64,000 bases of DNA from Haliclystus octoradiatus (GCA_916610825.1 OU744451.1:22084349-22148348), one strand, 5' to 3'; shown: positions 13,180 through 26,546, counted from the first letter of the stretch. Translations and numbers: made by a program. The notes: a model not told the origin generated them from the sequence alone.

Positions 13180-13480
13180 GAAGCTAAAAATCCTTTTACA
13201 GCTGCAGCTAACCAGCTCCAGCTATTCGGTTATTTACCGCGGCTAAAAAGCTAATTCACAGCAGTTAATTAGCTGCAGCTATTCACTCGATTTTTCCGCA
13301 TTTGAAAAATGAATTTACCGCAATTAATTAGTTAGGTTGAAGCTCAAAGATGCGTCTATTAGACAATTAACTCTGGGAATGATTTATATAGCTGCGGCGA
13401 AATGACTTCTTCGCTGCGATTTTTGAAAGATGTGGCTATCAGTCAATTATCCAAATTTTGCGGATTAAAAAAGGGGATTG
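13180..13480. repeat. AGCTGCAGCTA-rich imperfect repeats
   Basis: The stretch has several imperfect copies of AGCTGCAGCTA and TTAGCTGC in both orientations, spaced 25-60 bp apart, with GC-richer composition than its surroundings. It could be an old MITE. I find no clean terminal inverted repeats or target duplication. Confidence 0.3.
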
Positions 13481-13502
13481 GCTCTAGCTTGATGAATAAA
13501 TG

Positions 13503-13886
13503 TAATGTAGAAGGTGTCGCCCTACCGAAGGCACCCGTACCATTCCTCTATTTCTAGATGAGTGGCTTTTTTCGTTGAGAGCAATGATTTGAAACGCTTT
13601 TTGTTGATCTCAGCCGCCGCGACACTGCAGATCAATTTCAACAGATTTCGTGGCAAACAGGGCTCGATTGTCAATGCACAACGATGCACCGCAGCTACTC
13701 ACAATGCAATTCCCTCTGGACCATTCCATCCGCCATTCTCAGATGGTACTCATTTGATGTTTCAGATAAAATCAAGGCTGAGTTGACCTTCGGGGGATTC
13801 GAACCCCCGGGTTCGAACCACAGTCGATCAGATATGATCCGATCTGAAGTTCAGTTGCTCTGCCATCTGAGCTAATCCGCCCTCGT
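13503..13886 (-). mobile_element. tRNA-derived SINE, copy 1
   Basis: On the - strand the element starts with a tRNA-like head. It has an A box TAGCTCAGATGG and a perfect B box GGTTCGAATCC, the internal RNA polymerase III promoter, followed by about 280 bp of unrelated body. A second copy of the whole unit lies at 21755-22098. A small internal duplication of GGTTCGAA lies next to the B box. This is a SINE rather than a tRNA gene: the stems do not close properly and the tRNA head is fused to the repeated body. Confidence 0.8.
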
Positions 13887-16084
13887 GCTTGATGAGGACC
13901 AAGTCACAACTTTTGTGGAGTGTCTATTAGACTTTACATAGGATTAGGATTAATCACGTGATGTTGCGTTGAGATGGCGTAACTCTGAAACGGCAATCAA
14001 TTTTTTCCCCCTCAAAACCGAGGTAAGGAAACACATAAACTCAAGAGAAGCGAAATTCCTGATGAATTAATGATTTTAAAGTTCACGAATTTGAAAAAAA
14101 TAAAAATCAGAATATATTTTAGTTGAGGTGCGCGTTATAAAGATAATAGTTTGAATATCCTTCTCATTTACATTCAAAGAATATCAAAATATTCTCAGGT
14201 GGACACACAATAGTTAGCGAAATAGAATTCACTGCTGTAAGCATATGTCTAAGCTAAACATGGATTCTTCTTTAGATGGTAATTTATTATGGGAAACGCT
14301 ATATATTATAACACCATAATCTTCGGTTTTGAATCTTTGCCGACTCAATTTTTACTGACTATGGTACTGCCATTATGGTCCTCTCTCGTGAAGTTCTTTC
14401 AATATATTGTTGAGCGTTTAGATGAATTAAACTCCTTTAACCGCCCTTTTAAAACAAACAAAATTGGTATCTGCAAAAGGTATACCGCATCCCATAACAA
14501 CTAATACATCATGACATGAAGCTAACATATTCTATAGCAAGATTAATGAATATTACTAGATTTGTAAGAAAGGCTTGGCTGTGTATGTATATAATCCACA
14601 GTCCTGAAACTTCCCACATCGCAAAATGGTAGATCACTGTCGTTCTAGTATACGGCTATAGCCTTGAATAGATGTGTCCGAGTTCTTACAAATACAAATT
14701 ATGCCCATTAGCCTGCAATATTATATTAATCTCTATCATTTTTGTACTATTTTTCAATATTTTAAAGAATTTTATAGACCGTACTGTTCTTAGAAATTTT
14801 CAATGGTTTGTTATAGCAATTGGAACCGTGAAATGCAAAAAAGTCCCAAAATATTAGCACTCTGTTGGACTACTGAGCATATTATCTATATCTACATTCT
14901 TATGAAGCTACGATAACGTGGATCCTGAAGTTTTAGTAGACTATAATCTTTGAAATGATAATTGAAAACTGTCTATTCAATAATTTAGTAGCACCTAAAC
15001 AAATCCGAAGAAGTACACTAAATACTTTGAAAAAGAAATTTTCCATTTTCAAAATCAGACTGCCCACATCTTTGGGATATCTTGTTGGCCATTTTTGACT
15101 GAAATTGAACGTGAATTATAGAATTCAAAAAGGTTTTATGAAACTCTGATGGAGCTTTTCTGTCAAAAGGTCTTGAAAGACTGGATCGACTCATGTTATG
15201 GGACAAGGAGTTGAGTACTTAAGCAGCAGCAAAACTTTTCCGTACTGGGATCTATTCTACATAGACATCAGTTTCGACTTTCTAAGGAGCACTATTTCTG
15301 AAATATCGTCCTTCCAAGGTTATATAAATCAGCTTAGAAAAGTCAAAATCTAAAATTGAATGTCAACATTCCAACTTCTTTTGCATCGATTAAAAAAACC
15401 ATTTTTTGGTGTCATCTTGTGCACTTAAAAAAATATTTATAACTTACATAGCATGGAATCAAATTACTACGAAAGACACATATCTACTTTTAAAGATTGC
15501 TTTCACAAAGAATACATAATATGACATGTCGCACCCCTTGACATTTGTATTATTGTCTGCTTGGCAATATTTTTTCTTGGAATTGTTTACTGAGAGTAAG
15601 AGCCAATGTGCACTTGTTTCAAGAATGATTCACACTTCTCCAATATAATAATATTATCTTGATTTAAGTATTTGAAAATGGATTTCCTGTCTGTGGATTA
15701 AAATCTATAGAATCATTCATCAACAAAAAGTTAAAAAAATATTTCAAACTGACTCTATCTATCTGAGAACCAATAAAGATTTCAAAGCGGAGATTATTAA
15801 AACTTGTTTACAAGAATTATGCTGCTTTTTATGGTGTTGTTTTATTTCTTAATATTAAGCCGGTTATTGAATAAAAGAAAGCTGTCCAAGTATAGCCTTT
15901 CACTTACATATTTTATCTGCTATGGTATGAGTTAATTTTATAAGTTATTATATTTCATATTAAAAAGATGACTAATGAAATCAATTAATGTGAGAATATA
16001 TAACGAGCTCCCAAATTAAAAAAAAAATGATAAGAAAAATGTGTTACTTGTCTGTCTATTGTTCATTTTATGAGAACCTTTTTT
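13887..16084. other. Intergenic, no gene recognised
   Basis: No coding signal. From about 15500 to 16084 the sequence aligns loosely with 47480-48060 downstream of gene C, including the AATCAATAAA-like motif near 15770 (ACCAATAAAG here, ACCAATAAAT at 47740), so this is duplicated 3' flank. The part from 13887 to 15500 has no recognisable content. Confidence 0.4.
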
Positions 16085-16097
16085 CTTTGCTTATGAC

Positions 16098-16430
16098 TGT
16101 AGGTGCTTTCTCAAGTTGAGGAAGCCAACGACTCAAGCATTCTATGCAGCAGAATCAGAAGAATAGTGCATACTTCCAGCAATAAAATCACCTCATTAGG
16201 ATGAACAAATGCAAACGTGTGTACGGGACTTGAGGGTGGCAAGATCTGAAAAGATCTGAAAACGCTGTTTTCAGTGTAGTTTTGGATTGAATAATCCAAC
16301 AACTCATGGACTCAACATCAGAAGAATACTGCACCTTTTCTTCATCAAACGCAGAGTTTTAGGATTAATAAATGCGGATGTGTTCACGTGGATCGGGAAA
16401 GGCAGTGTCTGAAAACGTTTTTCTTCTGAT
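16098..16430 (+). repeat. Minisatellite, two units, gene A 3' flank
   Basis: Two units of about 155-180 bp. Each has CAACATCAGAAGAAT-like and GCAT..TTTCAGCA.CAAA segments and ends near GAAAACGCTGTTTTCAG. The matching place downstream of gene C (48072-48512) has three units. The first unit in both places is preceded by a pyrimidine-rich tract and GTAG, like a splice acceptor. Confidence 0.5.
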
Positions 16431-17811
16431 TGATAAAATTGCACTGCATTAAAAATTTGAAAAATATGCCTCCAAGATCAAATATTGATCAGAAGAAACT
16501 TACAAATTATCTCCATATCCACACAAACAAAAGACAAAGGCTATACGATAGTGGAAACTATTCTGGGTGTCAGCATATTCAATGTTTTCAATTACGACAA
16601 ATAACTTTAAATGGGAATACATCACTCGGGATTTTTAAGGGTGCATCGTTGTGCTGAACTGCCCTATAGTTTATAATTTCTTTATTGTTTCTGTGTAGCA
16701 CAATTAGTTCGTATTATATATTTATAGTTATTGTCATTGATATCTTAAAACATATTATTCTATAGCTTATTCTATAAACATTTTCGTTTTCGGCAACTTA
16801 GCAAGGTAGATAATATATTGATAAGATTACATTCTGTATTCTTTTTCTGGGTAAATTTCTCTTGAATTATTTATCTGGTCTCAACAGGGCAACAACATGA
16901 ACGTCCTTTGACACGATAGTCGATATATACATTTCAGATCCCTGCGAAGCTCCATTTGGATTACGAAGTATATAAAGTTGTGGATGATTCTCTAAATGGG
17001 GATATTCAATTACAGAGCATGTAGAGAGTATTAAATAGGTTTAAAATGTTGCCGAAACGTCAGATAATTCTCAATCTGGATAAGTTTCATTTTGATGAAT
17101 TCAATGTTAACTTTGTAAACTATATTTTACGTTAATCACGTATACCTTATCAACGCAAGGCAGGCGCTATAAAGCTACTCCCATAACCATATACCCGCAA
17201 TCAATTATCCTATCTCATCGGCTCAGTAAATCAATTTTGTCAAGTTGCTCCGCATATAAATACAAAAGTTCATCACGAAAATAATTGAAGTACGCGTGTA
17301 TACAGCAGAAGCATATGCCCGATTGATATAATTTATAGTGAAAGATATCCCGCTACAGCAAATTCCCGTCGTGCTTACAATAATCTGACCTTAGTTAAAT
17401 TATTTTTGTCATATACTCATATAGCACATTTCTCGCTGTACCGCCAGAACAACGAACAATAGAATAGCTTATAATAATAATAATAATAAAAGTTAACAAC
17501 AGATTTAAATACAAACATTTGCATGTATCCAGAAAGAATAAAGGTTGTAAAATGATCGCTGGTATCTGATATGTAACTAATCCAGGATAAAAATCAAAAA
17601 GAAACAGCTGCTATATAATTCATATTGTAACAGCTAGTTTGGACACTGGATTAAAGTCAATAATTTGTGATTAAAGTAGGAGTAAAGAAAATGAGTGAAT
17701 CTATTAATCAACTAAGAAATAGGGTACTATTTATTCACACCTATCATATTTTCAATCAATGTCGGTTGCAGCCCAGAAACATAGAGATATATTCTTCAAT
17801 TGGCAACAACA
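16431..17811. other. Intergenic between genes A and B
   Basis: No gene is visible. Homology to the gene C 3' flank ends near 16660. A short (TAA)n tract lies at about 17465-17490. From about 17600 the sequence matches the distal 5' flank of A and C (the block with CAGCTGCT and CATATTGTA), so the B duplication unit starts about here. Confidence 0.4.
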
Positions 17812-18134
17812 CCTCGAGGGGTAACTTCCATATTTTTGGTATACGGGGACGCTCAAATATTAAAGGGTACCATTTTCAAAATCTAGAAACATTTTTTAGG
17901 GTATGCATAGTCATAAAAATTTTTTGAGGTATTCTTTTGACTCTTTTGCAATTTTTTCATTTTACAAAACAAATTTTGCCTTTGAATTTTTTTTTTTTTT
18001 CGTTTGGGTTGAATCTGACATTCATAAAAATATATTTTGGGTATCTTTTTCATCATGTGATAAATTATTATGGTCATTCTTCAAAAGTTCGATTTGAACG
18101 ACCACATCGAGGCGCAATGGAAGTTACCCCCCGG
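17812..18134. mobile_element. 323-bp MITE with 9-bp target-site duplication
   Basis: The left end CCTCGAGGGGTAACTTCCAT and the inverted right end CCGGGGGGTAACTTCCAT form terminal inverted repeats. Identical 9-bp direct repeats GCAACAACA flank them at 17803-17811 and 18135-18143. The inside is AT-rich with T-runs and no transposase. A 9-bp duplication suggests mobilisation by a Mutator-like transposase, which is inference. It lies in the 5' flank of gene B, within extra sequence that A and C lack. Confidence 0.75.
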
Positions 18135-18788
18135 GCAACAACATTGGCTTTGAAAACAAAGCAGACATGAGCATCGTAGCCAACTGTCTCAGAAGAAAGC
18201 TATCATTTGTAACCTTGTGATCTGCCGATTATATATCAGAGGATCTAGGACAATATTCCTTGCCTATGAACCAATCAACGTTAATGACATTGTACTTAAG
18301 TAGTGCTGCGTGAATCCCTCCACATATTATTTGTATCTAAATATCAGAAAACATATTTCCTGTATGTAAAATAAAAAATCGTGTGTTATTTAAATCATGT
18401 ATTATTTTGTTAATGAAATTTATGTTTATTATGTAACATATCGATTAAAAATAAAATGAAAAGAAGATTATAATTCATCAGAAAAGATTAACTTATTGTA
18501 GAATATTATTGAATCGTATCGAAAAACACTGTAAAGTGAACAACTTTTTATTAATATGGCCACCTGTGTTGCCATGGACGATTACGTGTTTGACGGTATA
18601 GATGGATTCTGCCAGAACCGACATCAAAAAAATAAATTGTTTTATCGTTTATATTACCTTACTTACAAAGAATAATTGTGAATCACTTTGTTGTGTACAT
18701 ATTATTGATTCGTTAATCATTAACTGACTACAAACTAGATTAAAACATCTTTTCGTTAATGCAGTAGCAAAAGCGAGAAAAAAGTATA
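18135..18788 (+). other. Proximal 5' flank of gene B
   Basis: From about 18470 to the start codon the sequence aligns with the same region of A and C, including the GCCACCTGTGTTGSCATGG block, the CTGAC branch-like motif and the TAGCAAAA acceptor-like site (18765-18767). The part before 18470 is specific to B. A 33-codon upstream ORF occupies 18574-18675. Confidence 0.5.
18574..18675 (+). other. Conserved upstream ORF, gene B (33 codons)
   Basis: This is the gene B copy of the upstream ORF. It starts at the same conserved ATG as in A and C but stays open longer. Its first 15 residues are similar to those of A and C, and the rest is AT-rich leader. It may be only a 5' UTR segment. Confidence 0.3.
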
Positions 18789-19869
18789 ATGCTTAATATG
18801 ATTTATGTTATATTGATATTTGCAACGTATCATATTAATAATGTGGAACTTGCAATGTGTGATATACGCTATGAATATCAACGATCAGCACCTACGCGTT
18901 GTTCTGTTGAAACTTGTCAGCATCCATTACATATTGGTTACCGCAATTATCCACCTTATGTATATTATAAGAAAAATCAAACAAAGCCGGTGGGACTGTT
19001 AGTAGGTAAGATAAAATATATTACATTCCAATTCACATTCTAATATTGTGATATATTTTTGAATTATTTCAGCACGCAGGAAAGTAATACTTTTGAAAAG
19101 CAAACGTTTTCAAGAAAATTTCACAATGGCAGAAGTCATGTTTAAGCATTGATTTGAGATGAAGCAACTGCTTTCCCCGACAGTAAAAGATGTTTAGACA
19201 TATTTTGATTAGCAGTGCTGCTGTATAAACTTCTACTGCAAAAACACATCTCAGTAAGAGGTCATTAAGATTCTATTGCACAAACGTTTGTAAATATAGT
19301 AAAACATGTTCGTGCTTGCTTTCGTGAAGAATTCTTTGTTATTACGTTTAATACTTGTTGCTTATGGTCACCTTAAAGTATATAAATTATACCGATTCAT
19401 GTTGAAAGTGTTTTACGAAAAATTATTTCACAGTAAATTTTCTTCTGCTTTTGTTTTTGTCTGCTGTGATGTTTTTTGCAGACACCGCAGGTCTTCCTAT
19501 AATTTAACCTGCAGATGTTTACATATGCACATCAATAACATCCTCAAAAGTCGTCTGTTTGAAATTATTCACCACATTTTCACAAAAAAGTAATTATTTT
19601 TAGATATTATTGAAAATGAGGGGCTTCACTATTTGTTTACATTGTCGTGTTTGAATGCAAATATTGAGGACAAATAATTCTTACAAGATATTCTTTATTG
19701 TAATGACTAACACGAATGAAATTTCTCAACATCTAGGTTATCAAGATGTCTTATATAAGATTAGAAATTTGTATAGAACTTATAGAACTGTACGAATATA
19801 TATAGAAATATTTTAAGGATGTGTCAGTGAGGGTTTCAGTACTCTCCTTTTGTTTAGCGGTCTTTTTGA

Positions 19870-20400
19870 CATTAACATTTACTGTTAAATTAAATGAATG
19901 TATTTTATTTCCGTAAAGCAACAGGTTGGTTAACATACGTGAAATAGCATAATATATATGATTACAAAGCATGTAGTTATAAAACAAATAATATAAGTTA
20001 TAGACATAAAATTGAAAATTAAGTAAGTATTATAGATATTGTGAGAAGTCTTCAGAATTTAGTTTAACTTTAAAATAATTTGCAGTTTTTCCTGAACGAG
20101 TAGCTAGAGAGAAATCATTGTAAATAGTTTTACATCGTAAGGAAAAAGAGTATCGATACATATTGGAATTGGAATTTGACATAATCAAGCGCCCATGGGG
20201 AGTAAATGGAGACATAAGTTTCATCATCAGATTCAACAAAGTTATTAATCATTTTAAAGTGTAAAATCAGATCAGAAAACTTTATAAAGCATAATTGTTT
20301 GTCATTATTTAATCCTAAATGTAGTATTTTGCATTTATGTATGATGACCATAGTCAATTGATTTCTATCAACCAACTCCGTTATTCGATCATTAAATCAT
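19870..20400 (-). mobile_element. LINE reverse-transcriptase remnant in gene B intron 1
   Basis: The - strand gives a KCKILHLGLNN segment, the motif that follows the RT palm in Jockey/CR1-like LINEs, then degenerate sequence ending near RSGKTANYFKVKLNSE. There are several frame breaks. The related intron of genes A and C also holds RT scraps, so at least part of this insertion may predate the gene duplications. Confidence 0.45.
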
Positions 20401-21754
20401 CTTGTAACATCCTATGATCAGATTCTCGACAATGTTGTCTATTCTAGTTGAAATTTTATCTTGTAGCGACAAAATGAGATTAATGAAGTCTACTTGTTTT
20501 TACAGTATGGAAAGTAGAGGCTTGATTGCTACGGTTGCTTGAAAATATCAAACTTCCCGTGTGCAAGAAAGAATAAATTATTCGACAAACTATCTTCTAG
20601 AATGAACCATTCTAATTATGAGAAAGTGTTTTCGTAGTTGAACAAGAAAAAGTTTATTTATTGTAATGTAGCGTTTTGAATAGTCTGTATTAGTGTGGTA
20701 ATTATTGACAAATATTCTTTTTTATTTTTGTGTTTCAACAGGTATGCTAGAAACGGGCTTAGAAATCTGTTGTAGAGGATGTGAAACTCAAATTACATAT
20801 ACACGAGTAACTGATCAAAGACAAATGGTTAATAACAATTTTTCAATTTACATGCCCACCTCCATGCCTGAAGAATTGATATATAATTCAAAGTTATTGC
20901 CAAGCTATCCATTCATTGGTTTTATAAAACGTTTGACTGTGGTTTATGCTTCCATTGCAACTGAATCGCAAGCCCAAAGACAGCTTTCCTTTATCTCAAA
21001 GCGAATTGGAAATTTATGGCCTCTTTTGGGGATTGTTGGCATGACAACACTGATGGCTGGCATTTTGATTTGGTTAACCGTAAGTTATTTGTTAACAGTA
21101 AATTCTGGGTACTACATATTAATCGGACATGAAGATGACTTTTGCATTTTCATGACATAGCCCCCAAGAAAAGTCAAAGTGTTTTTAAGAAAATTCTAAG
21201 ATTTTATAAGTCGATGGTGATCAAAAACAGTGAATAAGTTGTGAATCCTTGAAAATAATTTTCTATAAAGAGCCCATTGATGAATTACATAATAGAAATA
21301 TTTCAAGAAGCATAATTTATCGATCAAATCATCATTTTAAATCAATCTTTTTGGCAATCGCTCCATCAGAACTGGTGAAATTTAAATTCAGTTATGGTAC
21401 GTTAAGAGTGGAAATATCCTCTTAGTATTCCTGACCAAATCGAAGCCAAAAGGAGGGCAATAAAGCGAATTGCTAATATGTCATTTATCTTCTGCAGCGC
21501 TGCTTAGTTGGAATATGTCGAATCTATATCAAATGTTGTAACCTTCTGTCGCAGTCATCCAAATTTAACTCTGTTGTTGGGGTCGCCTTGTGTTCGGCCT
21601 ATGTCAGGATTTAAAATTTAGCGGAATCAATCGACGCTTTACTATTGATATATTTTAGAAATGTATTCTACTGAACCGGGAAAGAAAATTGAATTTATAG
21701 CCTTTTAAATATGTATGGAAGTTTTGACGTTAGATTAAATATGAATTTCTTATG

Positions 21755-22098
21755 AAGGAGGATTAGCTCAGATGGCAGAGCAACCGAACTTCAAATCGGA
21801 TAATATCTGATCGACTATGGTTCAAATCCCCCGAAAGTCAACTCAGAATTTATCTGAAACATCAAATGGAAACATGGAATGGTCCCGAGGGAATTGCATT
21901 GTGAATAGCTGCGGCGCATCGTTGCGCATTGACAATCGAGACCTGTCTGCCATGAAATCTGTTGAAATTGATCTGCAGTGTCGCGGCAGAAATCAACAAA
22001 GAGCGTTTAAAATCATTTCTCTCAGCGAAAAAAGCCACTCATCTAGAAATTGAGGACTAGACGGGTGCCTTCGGTAGGCGATACCGTCTACAATACTA
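21755..22098 (+). mobile_element. tRNA-derived SINE, copy 2 (gene B intron 2)
   Basis: The head GGATTAGCTCAGATGGCAGAG carries the A box. The B-box region is GGTTCAAATCC, one base off the consensus. The body matches copy 1 at 13503-13886 throughout, down to the end near GGGTGCCTTCGGTAGG. The two copies differ by scattered substitutions and by an indel beside the B box. Confidence 0.8.
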
Positions 22099-25000
22099 AT
22101 ATGAATTTCTTTACACATGTCTCCAATGAAATTTGTCAGACCCTTTGTTATAAAATTTACAACTGTCATGTGGATAGAATTCTGAATTCACTATAGAAGT
22201 TCAAGTGAAATGAGTTGGAATTGATTTTTTTTTAATCTTCATAAATCACTCAAGCAGCGCTTGTAGCTCATCACTAGTTTTCGATACGGTTCAAATTGAA
22301 TCGCAATATGTTTTTCACTTTTAGGATATGGTTCGATGAATCATAGTAAATAGTAATCTGATCTATATATGCATTATATGTAAATTGCTTATTTAGGATA
22401 CATGGTTTAACATAACAGAATTCCTAAGGTCGTTTCATGTATGGGTCTGGAGAAGGTTGTTGGTGGGCATTTATTTCAATGACAACGGTTGGGTAAGAAA
22501 CATAATGAAACAAGGTACTAGTAATTGTAATAATTCTGCAGGAAGAGTTTACTGGAATATCGAGACATTTCATAAATCTGGCTACTTTGCAGGACGTATT
22601 TGCAACAGTGGTTGCTACCATAGAAGTTTCGAACGTTTCAATTACATTTTGTATTTTCCATGTCAATGAAATTGTTTTTCCTTTATTCTACACAACTTGA
22701 CCGTAGGTATTGTCGGAGTTTCAGAATCGCTAACGAAACCTCTCGAAGAGGACGATGAACTTGCTCGTGCGCGATTCTAATGCGATCCCTGACAGAGTTA
22801 GAACTATGCATGAGAGATAGCAGATTTTTATTTACCTTATTATGGAATTGGAAAAAGGGTAAAGCTGAATTTGGAAGCAGAGAAAGTGGATTGGGTGCTT
22901 GCACGATGAAGACCTTTCGTGGTCTTTGGTAATCTAACTTTATCATTGATAAATTAACTAAAACAACATTTCACAACAATATATTGGAGTGGCGTATAGA
23001 ACTTTCTGCTAAAATTGGTAGGATTTAGTGATTTCATTATTTCCAACATGGGTGATATTTCGAGAGTTAATCAATATTTAAATGAGGCTCGAATCCTGGG
23101 TCGACATACTAGATTGTCGAACAGTTAGTTAAAGGCTCGTATTTTCCCAAGGTTGTTGAAAATATGTAATAACTTGGCTAGACCGCTAGCTCTTCGTTTT
23201 GTGGATAGCATTTATGAGCGTACTGAAAAACCCTCTTTGGCTCCATGAGCAGAAGTAAGTGCTTGCTTATTTCTAGCAATCATTAAATGTATCTCATTGT
23301 TATCTCATTTAAAGGTATGGTGATCGTACACCACGATCTTTTCCAGCCCGGTTGTTTGCTGTTTTCTGGATTGCATTCGGAATAACATGCTCAAGTATTA
23401 TGACAGCATCTTTATCATCTATTATAACAACTGTTGCGACGAATGAGAACACAAAAATGGGAGGAAAAACAGTAAGTTTGTTGCTGTCAATTTAACCATC
23501 ACATAGTCTCATTTTATTATTATAAATTAATAGAATTGCTATTTTCTGTATATTGTATTCCATTTGCAGATATGCACTTACCTGGATAATTCGTTAGAAG
23601 TCGGAGTAGTGTATCAAAATGGAGGGGAAATTCTAGGTAATGAATAATTATAATTTGATCTTATTGAAATGTGCGAGAGGCAAATCGAATGCAACGTAAT
23701 AATAAACCATGAATGATGAAACAAGTGTCTTTTGCCTTCTATGGTGACTTATAAATAATCTGACATCATATAGATATGCGTACATTATTTCGTTTCCAAC
23801 TTGATCCTCTGAGTTATTAAGAAACATCACGTAATGAGTATTCCTCCGTTGATCACGCGTCTCATTCAAATACCTGAAACAACTAATTAACGCATTTAAC
23901 AGTTCCCACCAAACTGGGTATGGAATATTCGCTTCAACTGACAAACTATAAATCATAAATTTATCAGATTCATATATATTTGGTTGTAAGCCTAATAAAT
24001 AGGAAAATAATGCCTTTATGACAACTATAATCATGTTAATACATATTCCGTAGGATGGAAGATGTTTTGAGTTTTTAGAAACATCATCTAGAAAGAGAAA
24101 TTGAAAAGGTTTCCATTGATATGAAGACTTGCTTACTTTGGTATGGTACAAAGAGGGTGTTTATTTGAGGTCTGCTGCAGAGGTGACCACTTCGAGTAAA
24201 TTCAACCGGCCCCAGTCGGATGGAATCTCACTTGATCCCAGGCTCACAAAATCGATAACCTTGACTTGGTATTAATTCTCCCTATTTGCACTAGATCTGC
24301 AATTTCTCATCGTGCCAATCTCGGGGCCAATCTTTACGTTAATTTCGTTGAACATTTGATAATAGCAAATGGAGTAATTATGAGGTTGGAAAAGGAGATG
24401 AAATTCCTATATAAAAAAACATTCCGTCGAATTGTCTCCGGGGCATTCACGACTTAAACAATTCAAAATCATCATGTCTTGACATCATCCTAACTAAGTG
24501 TTTCCACGTTGGATACATCTTTCGAAGGCAGGTATTGCTTTCAAATTCTTTTGCTAAAAAGAAGTATATAAAACAATTATTTATAGCATGCATCCATTGA
24601 ACAAACAGTAGTCACTTTTTAGCTTACAGGTTATATTTAATTTCAGGTATTAGATAAGCAGATAGTTATTTAACATGTGAATTAAATATCTATACAACGA
24701 AAATTTGAACTAAAATTTTTTATATTGTATCAATTGAAAACCTATGACATTTGAAAGGATTAACGAAAGAATAAATAATTCAAACAATTTGCCTCTTTTT
24801 CCAAGGATATGGTAGAATTCAAAAGATAACAGATGCTTTGCATAACAATGAATGTTCAGGTAAATTAATGTATTAATCATCACATCAGACCTGCATGTGT
24901 AGTATACCACAGATTGAAAAATTGAATAACTTATTAATGCAAATAATTAGCAATAACGACGTGCTGTGCTGGGTATATTTGGGTTGTACAATTTTGGAAA

Positions 25001-25534
25001 TGAGGATCATACCATATGTGAAATAATAGGGTGAATTATAGTGACAACACTGAAATATAAGTAGTCTAATCGTCAGAGCAACAATCATGATACATAATCT
25101 GTACTAACTTTATTCTGACATTATATGATCTATAACATTTACATGTTACATATAGATGATGCTGCATGCATCTTAAATAATAGAGAAAACTATGAAAGTT
25201 CAATTGATTACTGTAAAGGGTTACGAAAACATATTCGTGAAACCTTCTTCATTAGACTATAGATGATACTGTTCTTTGTGAAATACAACTTTTCTGTTAA
25301 AAAATATATTGATAATTCTTTGTAGCTTAGATAATATGGAGACGTCATGCTCATGAGACAGTTAGGTTTTCAGTAACAAATTAAATAAAAAATTTCAGTA
25401 TTATAGTTAAAACAATATACCTTTCTACATCCACAATCATATATTCTTTTAGCTTATGGTATAATAACCTCCAAAATAATAAATACTGTTACCTTCCAGA
25501 GTTATTGACATAAGCAAATCCAATTTAATTGCAA

Positions 25535-25780
25535 GCTATTTTCACTTTGCTGCTGGTATATTTGTGAACATTTGCATTATAACGTTTCATAGTATCTGTC
25601 TGATGATCATCTAGAGCGAGAAACTTCAAGTTACAGAAAATGAATGCTTAGTCTTTGACTCCATTGTTATTAATTACGCTCTGTCAAATGACATCGAGCA
25701 CTACCTCAACAGCTGTTTTTAGATGCCATATTATTATTATTATATTATATTATTATTATTATTATTATCGTTTTTATTAT
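25535..25780 (+). repeat. Short repeat plus ATT tract in gene B intron 6
   Basis: A block of about 41 bp at 25535-25575 (AGCTATTTTCACTTTG, then TGCTGGTATATTTGT) recurs at 26445-26485, directly before the ribozyme repeat in intron 7. A modest ATT-type microsatellite follows at about 25730-25770, just before exon 7, at the same intronic place where gene C carries about 1 kb of ATT. Confidence 0.5.
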
Positions 25781-26501
25781 AGGTGTTGCCATGGAAAGTC
25801 ATATGCTTTTATACTATTGGGACACACTCAAAAATACTAGTAACTTGGAGATTATTGATATCATTGATGCACCTGACCGTTCAATTGGCATTGTTTTCTT
25901 TGGATATGAAAGAAACCAAACAAATTCATGGGCAGAGTATCTCACTAGCTTTTACAACATGAATCGTGATCATAAAGACACATTACTTGCAAATGGAAGA
26001 AAAAATATCAAGCCTGCTGTAAGAATGAAAGAAGGCAATTTTGTTTATGTAGCTCTATTTAAGGATTTCTTCCAAAAGTTATTTTGATTCTTGGATTTCT
26101 CAATTACCAGAGGTTGTAACTCGAAATTACCACAGATATGTAAACGTGCAACAATATAGGGACCATCTTTTTTTGTAATTCCTTAGAGATAATAAGATAA
26201 TAACTATCTCATTGGTCCTTTGAAATTCTACAACATATTTGCAATATCTTGCAAGAAATTGAAATGATATCAGGCAAATAACCAAACCGCGAGATAACAT
26301 TGACGTCTATAGATATGATGTTTTACGCTGGCTTTCGTATTACCGGCAATTCATTATGGGGCCGATTTTGATGAAGTGGTCTTCACAACAGGGAATTTCG
26401 ATAAAGACTTTCCCATCGTTTTTATGCAACCTTGATAAGCTTTCAGCTATTTTCACTTTGTTGCTGGTATATTTGTTAACATTTGAATAATAAAGCGGCT
26501 T

Positions 26502-26546
26502 GTCTGACACGTGTTTCGTCCCTGCCAAGGGACTCATCAGAGACCT
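26502..26546 (-). ncRNA. Type I hammerhead ribozyme, copy 1
   Basis: The - strand reads GGTCT, then the core CTGATGA, stem II GTCCCT-TGGC-AGGGAC, then GAAA, a short stem III (AC/GU around ACGU), then GTC and AGAC closing stem I. All conserved core bases are present. Cleavage is predicted after the C of GTC, between 26506 and 26505. The very short stem III with the palindrome ACACGTGT is like dimeric hammerheads of newt satellite and Penelope-like elements. Confidence 0.8.

Noticed and set aside
21755-21840. tRNA gene (also 13800-13886)
   Set aside because: The A and B boxes are good, but the cloverleaf does not close, and both copies continue into the same body of about 280 bp, so they are SINEs.
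25600-25635. Hammerhead-like words CTGATGA..GAGAAAC in gene B intron 6
   Set aside because: The sequence between the two boxes does not form a stem II (it begins with T and ends with A, with poor pairing), and stem III plus the cleavage site are missing.
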